NCBI RefSeq assembly: GCF_900094575.1
Contig: NZ_FMAE01000006.1
Location: 310,001-374,000, forward strand
From: Bradyrhizobium yuanmingense
GTDB lineage: Bacteria > Pseudomonadota > Alphaproteobacteria > Rhizobiales > Xanthobacteraceae
Length of the DNA: 64,000 nt
Reading direction: 5' to 3'
The notes below the pieces were generated by a model. It did not search any database. It worked only from the letters and a program-made list of their open reading frames with translations, and was not told the DNA's origin. Numbering within the stretch: position 1 is the stretch's first letter; each line of letters begins with the position of its first letter. The position numbers were made by a program, and so were the translations under genes. Below are positions 25,514 through 33,552 of the stretch, one piece after another.

Positions 25514-25549
25514 ATGATGTTCATCTCCACATTCTTCCCGCTGATCTGA
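25514..25549 (+). CDS. Putative leaderless leader peptide (MMFISTFFPLI)
   Basis: An 11-codon frame with three Phe and two Ile codons begins about eight bases after a candidate -10 element and has no ribosome site, as in leaderless attenuator peptides such as rhizobial trpL. Its stop codon lies inside the first arm of a hairpin series (25543-25617) that ends shortly before the dioxygenase start. Whether it is translated is unproven. Confidence 0.4.
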   Translation: MMFISTFFPLI

Positions 25550-25617
25550 ACGGCCGAACGTCGTTCCGGCGCTCCTGCGCCACTCAGATCAAACGGCTAC
25601 GCGCGCTGCGGTAGCCG
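25543..25617 (+). promoter_or_regulatory. Nested hairpins between leader peptide and dioxygenase gene
   Basis: GATCTGA (25543-25549) can pair with TCAGATC (25584-25590), enclosing a GGCGC/GCGCC hairpin (25568-25581). A separate seven-base-pair stem follows: CGGCTAC (25594-25600) with GTAGCCG (25611-25617). The first arm overlaps the leader's stop codon, so ribosome stalling could change the folding. No U-run terminator is present, so control of translation at the nearby ribosome site is more likely than transcription attenuation. Confidence 0.45.
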
Positions 25618-25633
25618 AACGGAGAGATGTGCA

Positions 25634-26425
25634 ATGCCCAAGACCGAACAGGTTGGCCTGACGCCCCGTCAGGTCCAGACCTTCATCGACGACGGTTTCG
25701 TCAAACTCGAGAATGCCTTCAGCACCGACCTTGCCAAGCAATGCAGGGACGAGCTGTGGGCGGATATCGGCCTGTCGCCGGACGAGCCCGAACATTGGAC
25801 CCAGCCCGTTGTCCGGGTCGGCGCCAAAGCGACGCCCCGCTTCATTGAAGCCGCGAACACGCCGCGTCTGCACAAGGCCTATGATCAGCTCGCCGGCGAA
25901 GGACGCTGGCTTGCGCCCAGGGGTCTCGGAACCTTTCCGATCCGCTTCCCGTCATCGCAATCGCCAGGCGACGATGGCTGGCATGTGGACATGAGCTTTG
26001 GCACAGCCCATGCCGACTTCATGGAATGGCGTGCCAATGTGAAGAGCAGCGGCCGTGCGCTGCTGATGCTCTTCCTGTTCTCAGACGTCGGAAACGATGA
26101 TGCGCCCACGCGAATCCGGAAAGGCTCGCATGCGGCCATCGCGCGGGAGCTACTGCCCCATGGCGAGGCGGGCGCAACGCTCCGGCAACTTGCTGCCGGC
26201 GACTGGGCGTCGACAAGGGATCGCGAGGTTGAACTTGCGACCGGCAAGCCAGGCACCGTCTATCTGTGCCACCCGTTCCTGGTTCATGCCGCGCAACCCC
26301 ACCGCGGGAAAGAGCCGCGCTTCATGGCACAGCCTCCGCTGCTGCCGAAGCGCGAATTCGATCCGGCGCTGCCACCTTCGCCGATTCAGATCGCGATCCG
26401 GCGGGCTTGCGGGCTGACGGTGTAG
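25634..26425 (+). CDS. Phytanoyl-CoA dioxygenase family protein (Fe(II)/2-oxoglutarate oxygenase)
   Basis: The 263-residue product has the double-stranded beta-helix oxygenase layout. It has the iron motif HxD in WHVDMSF (His 117, Asp 119), a distal His in FLVHAAQPHRG (about 218) and a later Arg for 2-oxoglutarate. Family members hydroxylate diverse small molecules, so the substrate cannot be named. A good ribosome site (GGAGAG) precedes the ATG. A putative leader peptide and hairpins lie immediately upstream. Confidence 0.85.
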   Translation: MPKTEQVGLTPRQVQTFIDDGFVKLENAFSTDLAKQCRDELWADIGLSPDEPEHWTQPVVRVGAKATPRFIEAANTPRLHKAYDQLAGEGRWLAPRGLGTFPIRFPSSQSPGDDGWHVDMSFGTAHADFMEWRANVKSSGRALLMLFLFSDVGNDDAPTRIRKGSHAAIARELLPHGEAGATLRQLAAGDWASTRDREVELATGKPGTVYLCHPFLVHAAQPHRGKEPRFMAQPPLLPKREFDPALPPSPIQIAIRRACGLTV

Positions 26426-26433
26426 GCGGATGG

Positions 26434-26462
26434 CATCCGGGGCCGCTGGGCGGTCCCGGATG
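26434..26462 (+). terminator. Long hairpin downstream of the dioxygenase gene
   Basis: CATCCGGG (26434-26441) pairs with CCCGGATG (26455-26462), and the inner bases GCCGC/GCGGT extend the stem. It lies nine bases after the stop codon. No U-run follows, so it may act as a stabilising 3' end. Confidence 0.45.
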
Positions 26463-26515
26463 TTGCTGTCGCCTTGTGTCGTTTGCGAAACCGCATCACG
26501 CCGGCAGCGGCACGC

Positions 26516-27157
26516 TCAAAGGCACGGATTTTTCACCGGTGGTCGCTTGACGGACAAGAGCGTGTTCAAAGTTGAAACTCGCAAGTCGTGCGAAGCGGAC
26601 CGCAATGCAATGCTCATGGGACGAATAGGGTTGGCTTCGCACAGCTTGCGGCGATCGTCGTCGGATTGCCCGCGCACCACGTCCCCGACGTGCTGCTTAC
26701 GTTGCCGAATGGCATCCTGAAGCTCCGATTTGGTCACGGGAACGATGCTGTTCTCAACGATGAACTCGTTCATGCGAGCTATCGCATCGTCCAGATCGGC
26801 TTCAAAGGCTTGATCTTCGCTCGGCTGGCAAACTTCGGTGTAGGCTCGAACCCCGACATAAATCTCCCAACTGCATTGCACGGCTCCGCGTCCGCTATTG
26901 TCGAACCCGGTACTCATGATCCGGTCGCCATCGCGCTCCAAAAAGAAGGACACCCCCGAGGAGAGATCTATACGTCGCGTCGCCTTGCCCTTGTCATTGA
27001 CGCCATCAACCACCTTTGCGTCGGACCGCTTCGTCAAGGCATCCCACAACGGAGACCACTGTGCCTCCTGGGCATCGGCGGTGAGGGCTGATAGCAGCAG
27101 CGCGGCAGCGACACAGATCAAGTCACTGGCTGCGGACCATGTGCGACGCTTAGACAT
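26516..27157 (-). CDS. Exported hypothetical protein
   Basis: The 213-residue product has a signal peptide (MSKRRTWSAASDLICVAAAL... ending TADA). The mature part has a GVSFFLERDGDRIMSTGFDN strand pair and two cysteines (QCSWEIYVG, EVCQPSED). A charged, helical C-terminus follows (DAIRQRKQHVGDVVRGQSDD). No family was recognised. The upstream in-frame extension to 27466 lies inside the neighbouring gene and is rejected. Confidence 0.6.
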   Translation of the reverse strand: MSKRRTWSAASDLICVAAALLLSALTADAQEAQWSPLWDALTKRSDAKVVDGVNDKGKATRRIDLSSGVSFFLERDGDRIMSTGFDNSGRGAVQCSWEIYVGVRAYTEVCQPSEDQAFEADLDDAIARMNEFIVENSIVPVTKSELQDAIRQRKQHVGDVVRGQSDDDRRKLCEANPIRPMSIALRSASHDLRVSTLNTLLSVKRPPVKNPCL

Positions 27158-27258
27158 CAAGGGCTTTCCAGCAGACCGTGCGGTGTGGGACGATAGCTGC
27201 GCCCGCGGCAAACGCAATCCAGAATTGCGCGACGCAAGTGTGACTCCGACCACCGTCG

Positions 27259-28161
27259 TCACAGTTTCCCATACACCCGCGCGGCAACCGCCTTCAGGCG
27301 CTCGACCGAGCCGGACTGCGGATGCGGCTTGACCGGGGCGAACAGGATCGAAGCCTGGCGGCCGTTCTTCCAGACATGGATGTGGACGGCGTTGCCGTTG
27401 CCCTTGGTGCAGGAATGCTCGCCGAAGGCTTCGCGGCCGAGCTCGGGGATCGCCACGTGCGTGCATGGCCCTGCACGCTTCATCATGCCGATGGCGGTAT
27501 CGCGCGAGGTCGTGATCACCGCGACGGTCATGGTGTTGGCCTCACGATCGAACATCATGCAGCTGCCTGCCCCGGTCCGCTGCACCGTCAGCGTGCCGTT
27601 GTCGAGAAAGCCGTCGGCATCGGCGGCCGTGAGCCACTCGCAATTGCCGAACCGCTCGCTGCTCCTGCTCACATTGCCGACGGCAACGCGCGCGGCCTCA
27701 GTGATCGGCGCGAGCAGCGCATCATCGGCACGCCGGCCGATCGGATAGACGCTGATCTGCAGGATGTAATCGCCGGACAGGGCGACGACCGAGGCCTCCT
27801 GGCGTTCCGCGCCCGCCGCGCTCGTTCCACCCTGGCCCTCGTCGCCGATTCCGGACACTGCGCTCAGCGGCATGCGTTCGCCAAGCGTCTTGACGAAGGT
27901 CGCGTACAATTCCCTGGCGCGGTCCTTGTCGGGATTGCGGAACACGGAGAGCATCATCGTGTCGCCGCGCCCGGCCTGGTAGATGCAGCCGCGGCCGTCC
28001 TGGTTCGAAATCAGCGACCATTTCAGCGCCGGCATCGCCCGGGCGAGCTCCTGGGCGCTGATGAACGGGCAGGTTTCGGCCGCGCGCGCGGGAAGCACCG
28101 GGGCGGCTGCGATGGCAAGGAATAAAACGAAGCGGGAGAATAGATGATCGATCGTGCGCAT
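27259..28161 (-). CDS. Exported hypothetical protein with two similar halves
   Basis: The 300-residue product has a signal peptide (MRTIDHLFSRFVLFLAIAAA... ending ARA). Two segments follow, each starting with a CPF/CEW-type motif (TCPFISAQELARAMP and GNCEWLTAADADGFL), which suggests an internal duplication. Several cysteines may form disulfides. A GDTMMLSVFRNPDKDRARE segment is seen in the first half. No domain was recognised. It lies 101 bases upstream of the exported protein at 26516-27157. Confidence 0.68.
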   Translation of the reverse strand: MRTIDHLFSRFVLFLAIAAAPVLPARAAETCPFISAQELARAMPALKWSLISNQDGRGCIYQAGRGDTMMLSVFRNPDKDRARELYATFVKTLGERMPLSAVSGIGDEGQGGTSAAGAERQEASVVALSGDYILQISVYPIGRRADDALLAPITEAARVAVGNVSRSSERFGNCEWLTAADADGFLDNGTLTVQRTGAGSCMMFDREANTMTVAVITTSRDTAIGMMKRAGPCTHVAIPELGREAFGEHSCTKGNGNAVHIHVWKNGRQASILFAPVKPHPQSGSVERLKAVAARVYGKL

Positions 28162-28220
28162 CGGACGAACTTACTATCGAAACGGTGCGCCCGACGAGAT
28201 GAAACTGAACAAAAATCCTA

Positions 28221-30086
28221 TTACGCAGCCCCCGGTGCCTTCGCCACCGTCAGGTCCTTCAGGAACTGCTCCATGAGCGGCTTGTTGCCAAACCGGCGAT
28301 AAGAGCGCTCTGCCTCCAACGAAAATGTCGGTTGGGCCCCTACCAAGCTTGCCATCGTCAGCTGCGCCGCTTCTATATCACCGCGCCGCCCTTGCAGCGC
28401 AGCCTGGATGAGCAGGCAGTTGGCATCGCGCGGCGCCCTTACAAGGCATTCGGAGATCACGGTAGCCGACTCATCGCGACGATCAGCGGCGTAAAGAGCC
28501 TGGCCATGCACATAGGCGTAATATTCCGGTGCCATGGGATGAAGGCGACGTGCCCGTTCGGCATTGGCAACGGCGTCCGCGTAGTCCCCGAAACGGACTT
28601 GTGCTTTTGCCAATGCCATCATGCTATCCGGGTCATTGGGATTCAGTTCGACGGCGCGCTTGGCGGCCTGCAAGCCGCCCGCATAATCGCCCTGCACCGC
28701 CAGCCCGAAGCTGATCACCTGATAGCCGAGCGAGAGATTGGGATCGAGGCGCACAGCCTGGCGCGCTTCGCTAAGACCTAGTTCCAGCTCATGCGCTGTC
28801 GCCCGACCACTCGACCTCTTGGCCACATCCGCGATGTAAGTGAGGGCCAAGCCCGCACGGGCGACGGCATAGGCCGGGTCCATTTCCAGCGCGCGCTGAT
28901 ATAGGCCGCGTGCCTCCATAAGTGCTTCCGCATCCTGGACGCCATGCCGGTATCGATGACGGGCCCGCAGGAGAAGATCGTAAGCCTGAAGGTTGTCGGT
29001 CGGACGTTGCGCGGCAGCGATGGCTTCACTTCGGCCGATATACGGCGCGAGCTGGGCGACGATTTCCGTGGTCAGCTCGCTTTGTACGGTGAAGACGTCG
29101 GCAACCTGCCTGTCGAAGCTGCGCGACCAAAGGTGCGCGCCCGATTTCACGTCGATCAGCTGCGCCGAGACGCGAAGCCGGTCCCCCTCGCGGCGCGCGC
29201 TGCCTTCCACCACGTAGGAAACGCCCAGCTTTGCCCCGAGCTTGCGCATATCGCTTTCCTGCCCGCGCACGGCATAGGTGGAGTCGCGCGCGATGATCTG
29301 AAGCTCGGAATTCCTTGCGAGCGCCGTGGTCACATCCTCGGTCAGCCCGTCTGCAAAGTACGACTGGTCCCCGCCCATGGTCGCAAAGGGCATGACCGCA
29401 ACTGACGGGCGCGGGTCGGCGCGGGTCTGGTCGAAAGATAGCGCGGCCGGGAGCCGGCTGACCATCGCCGCCAGGGAAAGCGGTTGGATTTGGGTGCCGA
29501 TGAGGACAAGGGCTACGGCGGCGACGCCATACGACCAGCGCGCAGCGGTACCGCGTAGAACGCGCGGGACTTTTCGCCAGCGAGACCACGAGGATTGCGC
29601 GCGTCGGACCCGGTAGACGTTAAGACGGTCGGGAATGTTTTTGGCGCGCCTGCGGCCCACACGCGCGAACACATCGCCGCGATTGCGGTCTGCGGCCATG
29701 ACGACAGCGCCGCTAACAAAGATGCTGCCGGGATCGGCCATCGTCTCAAGCCGTGTGGCGACATTAACGCCGTCGCCGTACATGTCGCCCTTGTCCTCGA
29801 TGACATCACCGAGGTTGATGCCTATGCGCAGCTCAAACGGGGCGTTGTCGAACCCTTGCTGGATGGCAGAGCCCGCATCAACGGCTTCGTTGACGCTGGG
29901 AAACATCGCCAGAAACCCGTCCCCGGTCTTCTTGAAGATGCGTCCACCATGCTGCGCGACTGTGGGCTCGATCAGATTGTCGAAGACCGTGCGCAGCTCT
30001 TTATAGGTGGAGGCCTCGTTTTCGGCCATCATCAGGCTGTAGCTGACGATGTCGGCGGCCATGATCGCGGCGAGCTTGCGTTCCAT
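28221..30086 (-). CDS. Class III adenylate cyclase with TolB-like and TPR domains
   Basis: The 621-residue protein has three parts. The cyclase catalytic domain (1 to about 165) shows the first metal-binding Asp in MAADIVSYS (Asp 12), the TGDGFLAMF loop with the second Asp, and the VNVATRLE substrate motif. A short membrane span lies near 205. A TolB-like beta-propeller-type segment follows (RPSVAVMPFATMGGDQSYFA), then about six TPR-like repeats. This cyclase-TolB-TPR layout is common in Rhizobiales and probably senses a protein or peptide signal to set cAMP or cGMP output. The start is ATG 30086, as upstream residues do not belong to the domain. Confidence 0.88.
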   Translation of the reverse strand: MERKLAAIMAADIVSYSLMMAENEASTYKELRTVFDNLIEPTVAQHGGRIFKKTGDGFLAMFPSVNEAVDAGSAIQQGFDNAPFELRIGINLGDVIEDKGDMYGDGVNVATRLETMADPGSIFVSGAVVMAADRNRGDVFARVGRRRAKNIPDRLNVYRVRRAQSSWSRWRKVPRVLRGTAARWSYGVAAVALVLIGTQIQPLSLAAMVSRLPAALSFDQTRADPRPSVAVMPFATMGGDQSYFADGLTEDVTTALARNSELQIIARDSTYAVRGQESDMRKLGAKLGVSYVVEGSARREGDRLRVSAQLIDVKSGAHLWSRSFDRQVADVFTVQSELTTEIVAQLAPYIGRSEAIAAAQRPTDNLQAYDLLLRARHRYRHGVQDAEALMEARGLYQRALEMDPAYAVARAGLALTYIADVAKRSSGRATAHELELGLSEARQAVRLDPNLSLGYQVISFGLAVQGDYAGGLQAAKRAVELNPNDPDSMMALAKAQVRFGDYADAVANAERARRLHPMAPEYYAYVHGQALYAADRRDESATVISECLVRAPRDANCLLIQAALQGRRGDIEAAQLTMASLVGAQPTFSLEAERSYRRFGNKPLMEQFLKDLTVAKAPGAA

Positions 30087-30323
30087 CAACAGTTTCCCTG
30101 TACAGGGGCCAGGCACAACTGGCATTGCGGACATTCTACGCCAGCTTGAAATTAAACCTTCCAACCCGCATGCGGTTATCAACACAGCTCATATATTCGT
30201 GAGTAATGAGACCCGTCCGGCGGCGCGCAAGCAGCACCACTCCGCTCGTACGGCTGATCCTGAGTTTCCCTGCGGGTTCCCATATGGCGACGGTGAGGCC
30301 GGCGCTGGGTCAGCGGGCCGTCG

Positions 30324-30680
30324 TCACCGCCCCTGATATTCGGCCCAGCAATCCGTCGTTTCATAAACGCGGACCGCCCACAGCTGCGGCAGGCTGGGCT
30401 TCAAGCGGTCCCAGATCCAGACCGCGATATTCTCGGCGGTCGGGTTCGCGAGGCCGTCGACCTCGTTCAGGCACTGGTGGTCCAGCGCCGCCATGATGCC
30501 GGCGAAGCTTTTCTCGATATCGAAGAAATCAGCGACGAAGCCGGTGTGCGGGTCGACCGGCCCATCCAGCTGGACCTCGACCCGATAGGAATGACCATGC
30601 AGCCGGCTGCACCTGTGAGTCTCGGGCACGTTTGGCAGCCGATGCGCCGCCTCAAACTTGAACGCCTGCGATATCCTCAT
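30324..30680 (-). CDS. queD: 6-Carboxy-5,6,7,8-tetrahydropterin synthase
   Basis: The 118-residue protein has the zinc ligands His 13 (FEAAHRL), His 28 and His 30 (LHGHSY), and the catalytic Cys 24 (THRCSRL). This matches QueD of the queuosine (preQ0) pathway, which makes carboxytetrahydropterin from dihydroneopterin triphosphate in the cytosol. The start is ATG 30680, while a GTG at 30692 is an alternative. No other queuosine gene is present in the window. Confidence 0.9.
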   Translation of the reverse strand: MRISQAFKFEAAHRLPNVPETHRCSRLHGHSYRVEVQLDGPVDPHTGFVADFFDIEKSFAGIMAALDHQCLNEVDGLANPTAENIAVWIWDRLKPSLPQLWAVRVYETTDCWAEYQGR

Positions 30681-30764
30681 CCAGCTCCCCACACGGCATG
30701 GCCATCCGGTCTCGGGCCGGTCTGGCGACCAGATGCTGTCCTGTCCTGACCTTTCGGCAAAGAA

Positions 30765-30841
30765 TGGCGCGCCCGGAACGATTCGAACGTCCGACCCTCA
30801 GATTCGTAGTCTGATGCTCTATCCAGCTGAGCTACGGGCGC
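30765..30841 (-). tRNA. tRNA-Arg (anticodon ACG)
   Basis: The reverse strand folds as a 77-base tRNA starting GCGCCCGTAGCTCAG and ending in CCA. The acceptor stem (GCGCCCG with CGGGCGC) and the anticodon loop CTACGAA, with anticodon ACG, are complete. It sits between the queD gene and a palindromic repeat. Confidence 0.95.
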
Positions 30842-30987
30842 GTGTTTCGCAAACAGCGCGGGCAGGGCCCGCAAGCAGCCCCCGGCGGAGCCGGAGGGGG
30901 TGCGAAAGAGCGCTCTGACTAACCGCTCTTGTCCCGATTGGCAAGGTCCGGCTCGCCGGTATTTTGGGGCATTTCCGCACTTCTCTT

Positions 30988-31088
30988 CGTCATTCCGGGG
31001 CGCGACGAAGTCGCGAGCCCGGAATCCATAACCACCAGCCGGGGTTATGGATTCCGGGCCCGACCCTTCGGGTCGTCCCGGAATGACG
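30988..31088. repeat. Palindromic intergenic repeat, family A
   Basis: Outer arms CGTCATTCCGGG and CCCGGAATGACG are inverted copies. An inner pair (GGAATCCATAACC and GGTTATGGATTCC) makes a second hairpin. It lies in the gap between tRNA-Arg and the histidine kinase gene. Confidence 0.8.
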
Positions 31089-31137
31089 GAAGGAATGGCG
31101 ATGGCCCAGCTCGTTTCAGTCGGCCGCTGGCCTAGCC

Positions 31138-32637
31138 TTAAGCCCTCTGGCGCTCGTTGCGGATGGAGAGCAGTTCCACGGGACGGTCGGGGATGACGAT
31201 GCGGAACGTGGCGCCGATGGTGCCCTCGACCAGGTGGATCTCGCCGCCATGGGCGCGGACCAGCTCGGCGGCGATGGCGAGGCCAAGGCCGCTGCCGCCG
31301 GGGCGGCCCGAGGTCTGGAAGGCCTCGAACAGGCGCTCCCGGGTCTTCGGGGGAACGCCGGGGCCGGTGTCGGAGACCTCGAGAATGGCGACGGCGCCTT
31401 CGCGCTTTCCGGTGATCCGGATCTGCTGCACGCGCCCCTCACCCGCCGCATGGCTTTCGAGCGCCTGGGCGGCGTTGCGGACGAGGTTGAGCAAGACGCG
31501 GAACAGCTGGTCGGGGTCGGCGTCGACCGCGAGCCCGCGCTCGATCGCGGCGACCCAGGCGATCGAGGCGTCGTTGGCGAGACCTGCGGTCTCCCGCACC
31601 TCCATCACAACAGGCTCGATCAGGATCATGCGGCGGTCGGGCGCGGCCTCCTGGGCGCGGCCGTAGGACAATGTCGACTGGCAGAAGGCGATGGCGCGCT
31701 CGAGCGAGCGCACGAGCTTGGGCGCAAAGCGCTGCACGCGCGGATCCGGCACGCTGGCGAGCTGATCCGACAGCAGCTGGGCCGAGGCGAGCAGATTGCG
31801 CAGATCGTGGTTGATCTTGGAGACCGCGAGGCCGAGGGCAGCGAGCCGGCTCTTCTGATTCAGCATCGACATCAGGTCGCGCTGCATGTCGGACAATTCG
31901 CGCTCGGCGACCCCGATCTCGTCGCTGCGCTGGCTCGGCACGATGATGCCGGCCGAGCTCTCGGGATTCTCGTGGAAGCCGACCAGGCTCGCGGTCAGCC
32001 GCCGCATCGGGCGCACGAAGAGATAATGAAGCGCGAGATAGACGAGGCCCGCGGTCAGCACCGCGATGATCAACGCGACCACGACGAGGTTGCGGGAGAA
32101 GCGGTACATCTGCTTCCGCAGCGGCAGCTCGTCGGTGACGATCTCGATGAACTGGGCATTGCCGACCCCGGGGCCGACGATGCGGATGGCCTGGTTGCCG
32201 GTCTCCAGCATCATCCGGAACGAGCCGGTGATGGCCTCCCAGGCCGTCATGTCGCGCAGGTCGATGTCGTGCTCGATGGCGGCCGGAATGTTGTCGCTGG
32301 CGAGCAGCCGGCGCTGCTGGCCCATCTTGATGGCAACAGCACGGGCGTTGATGCTCTTCAGGATCTGCCGCGACAGCGAATCGGGGACCATGCCGAGCGG
32401 CGCCGCATCCAGCACCAGCGCCGCGGTGTTGGCCGCCGCGACGCGATCATTCAGCCGGTTGACCCAGAAATTCGCGATGGCTGGCACGTAGAGCAGCACC
32501 GCGGCGATCATCACCAAGGGAATGGTGAGCAGCAGCAGCTTGCCGGACAACCCGAGCCCGCGCGAGCCGCGGGGCCGCGTCGCCGGCTGGTCTGGCTGAT
32601 CCAGATCCTGGATCGGCTGGCGATCTGTGGCTGGCAC
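31138..32637 (-). CDS. Membrane sensor histidine kinase
   Basis: The 499-residue protein has two membrane spans (about 34-52 and 185-206) flanking a ~130-residue periplasmic part. A HAMP-like linker (VRPMRRLTASL) and a coiled segment lead into the HisKA helix with the phosphorylated His 277 in VSKINHDLRNLLA. The N-box (LLNLVRNAAQAL), G1 (DTGPGVP) and G2 (GGSGLGLAIA) motifs complete an ATPase domain. The start is GTG 32637 behind AGGGGCGAG; upstream codons encode no domain. No response-regulator gene is adjacent, so its partner and signal are unknown. Confidence 0.88.
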   Translation of the reverse strand: MPATDRQPIQDLDQPDQPATRPRGSRGLGLSGKLLLLTIPLVMIAAVLLYVPAIANFWVNRLNDRVAAANTAALVLDAAPLGMVPDSLSRQILKSINARAVAIKMGQQRRLLASDNIPAAIEHDIDLRDMTAWEAITGSFRMMLETGNQAIRIVGPGVGNAQFIEIVTDELPLRKQMYRFSRNLVVVALIIAVLTAGLVYLALHYLFVRPMRRLTASLVGFHENPESSAGIIVPSQRSDEIGVAERELSDMQRDLMSMLNQKSRLAALGLAVSKINHDLRNLLASAQLLSDQLASVPDPRVQRFAPKLVRSLERAIAFCQSTLSYGRAQEAAPDRRMILIEPVVMEVRETAGLANDASIAWVAAIERGLAVDADPDQLFRVLLNLVRNAAQALESHAAGEGRVQQIRITGKREGAVAILEVSDTGPGVPPKTRERLFEAFQTSGRPGGSGLGLAIAAELVRAHGGEIHLVEGTIGATFRIVIPDRPVELLSIRNERQRA

Positions 32638-32987
32638 GAAACTCGCCCCTGTTGGCCTTGGCTGATGGAGGATGCGACCCGACCGATGTCCGGTCAAATT
32701 ACGGATCGCTAATCTGCCGAGGTGTGATGTAAGCGCTGATAGCGCGAGTCGCCACCTCAAGGGTTAAAAACGCCGCGCAAACAGCGATATTCACCACAAT
32801 CGCGCGCTTGTGCGGCGTTGACGAAGACAAGGCGCTCCCTTATAAGCCGCGCGAATTGTCCGCGATGATCCGGTGCGACACCGGGAGCGGCTCTCTTGGG
32901 GCCGAAAAAGGGCCCGTTTTGGGCCGCATCTTCCGGACTTTACCATCAATTCTACAGGCAAATTGCCCGGTCAGCGGAGAAAAACCC
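32638..32987. other. Intergenic region upstream of rpmH
   Basis: This 350-base gap separates the divergent histidine kinase and rpmH genes. A clear sigma-70-type promoter for rpmH is at 32818. Nothing else was identified; in particular no convincing DnaA-box cluster was seen. Confidence 0.6.
32818..32846 (+). promoter_or_regulatory. Promoter of rpmH-rnpA
   Basis: TTGACG (32818-32823) and TATAAG (32841-32846) are separated by 17 bases, a near-consensus sigma-70 promoter (five of six at each element). The expected start near 32853 leaves a ~135-base leader before rpmH. Confidence 0.8.
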
Positions 32988-33122
32988 GTGAAGCGGACTT
33001 ATCAACCCAGCAAACTGGTGCGCAAGCGCCGTCACGGCTTCCGCGCCCGTCTCGCCACTGCCGGCGGCCGCAAGGTTCTCGCCGCCCGCCGCGCCCGCGG
33101 CCGCAAGCGTCTGAGCGCCTGA
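32988..33122 (+). CDS. rpmH: 50S ribosomal protein L34
   Basis: The 44-residue basic product (KRTYQPSKLVRKRRHGFRAR after the first residue) is L34. Translation starts at a GTG at 32988, behind GCGGAGA, since no ATG precedes the conserved KRTYQPS. It begins the rpmH-rnpA-yidC series found widely in bacteria. The 135-base leader upstream suggests possible control, but no structure was established. Confidence 0.97.
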   Translation: MKRTYQPSKLVRKRRHGFRARLATAGGRKVLAARRARGRKRLSA

Positions 33123-33149
33123 GCCGGACCCCCTTTTTGGGATTTCATC

Positions 33150-33536
33150 ATGGATCGGCTGAGGCAGCGGGCGGATTTCCTCGCCGTTGCCAATGGCGCG
33201 CGGGTGAATAGTCCCGCGTTCGTCCTGCAAAGCCGCCGCCGCGATGATTCCGGCCCTGTCAGGATCGGCTTCACCGTCACCAAGAAGAACGGCAACGCCC
33301 CCGAGCGCAATCGCATCCGGCGCCGGTTGCGCGAACTGGTGAAGCGGCTCGATCCGACATCGATGCAGCCCCACCATGATTATGTCCTGGTCGGACGAAA
33401 GGACGCGCTCTCGCGCGACTTCGCCACCATGCTCGACGATCTGCGCATAGCGTTCACGAAGCCCGCGGGGCATACGGCCAAAGCGCGCGGCCACAGGCCG
33501 GGTCACGCCGCAGCGACCAGCCGCAAACCGGAATGA
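33150..33536 (+). CDS. rnpA: Ribonuclease P protein component
   Basis: The 128-residue protein has the RNR motif RNRIRRRLRE (53-62) and the FTVTKKNGNA strand that binds pre-tRNA leader. It is the protein cofactor of RNase P, which matures tRNA 5' ends. The last ~25 residues (HTAKARGHRPGHAAATSRKP) are a basic tail, longer than in E. coli. It follows rpmH by 27 bases and is co-transcribed. Confidence 0.95.
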   Translation: MDRLRQRADFLAVANGARVNSPAFVLQSRRRDDSGPVRIGFTVTKKNGNAPERNRIRRRLRELVKRLDPTSMQPHHDYVLVGRKDALSRDFATMLDDLRIAFTKPAGHTAKARGHRPGHAAATSRKPE

Positions 33537-33552
33537 TGACGAGACAATCGAG

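Noticed and set aside
30988..31088. CRISPR-like or tRNA-like structure in the palindromic repeats
   Set aside because: They are inverted, not directly repeated with spacers, and none folds as a tRNA.
31234..32712. Long open frame opposite the histidine kinase gene
   Set aside because: It is antisense to a gene with complete kinase motifs, and its product is Asp/His/Arg-rich shadow sequence typical of high-G+C DNA.
32638..32987. Replication origin next to rpmH
   Set aside because: No DnaA-box cluster or AT-rich unwinding region was seen, and dnaA is not in the window.
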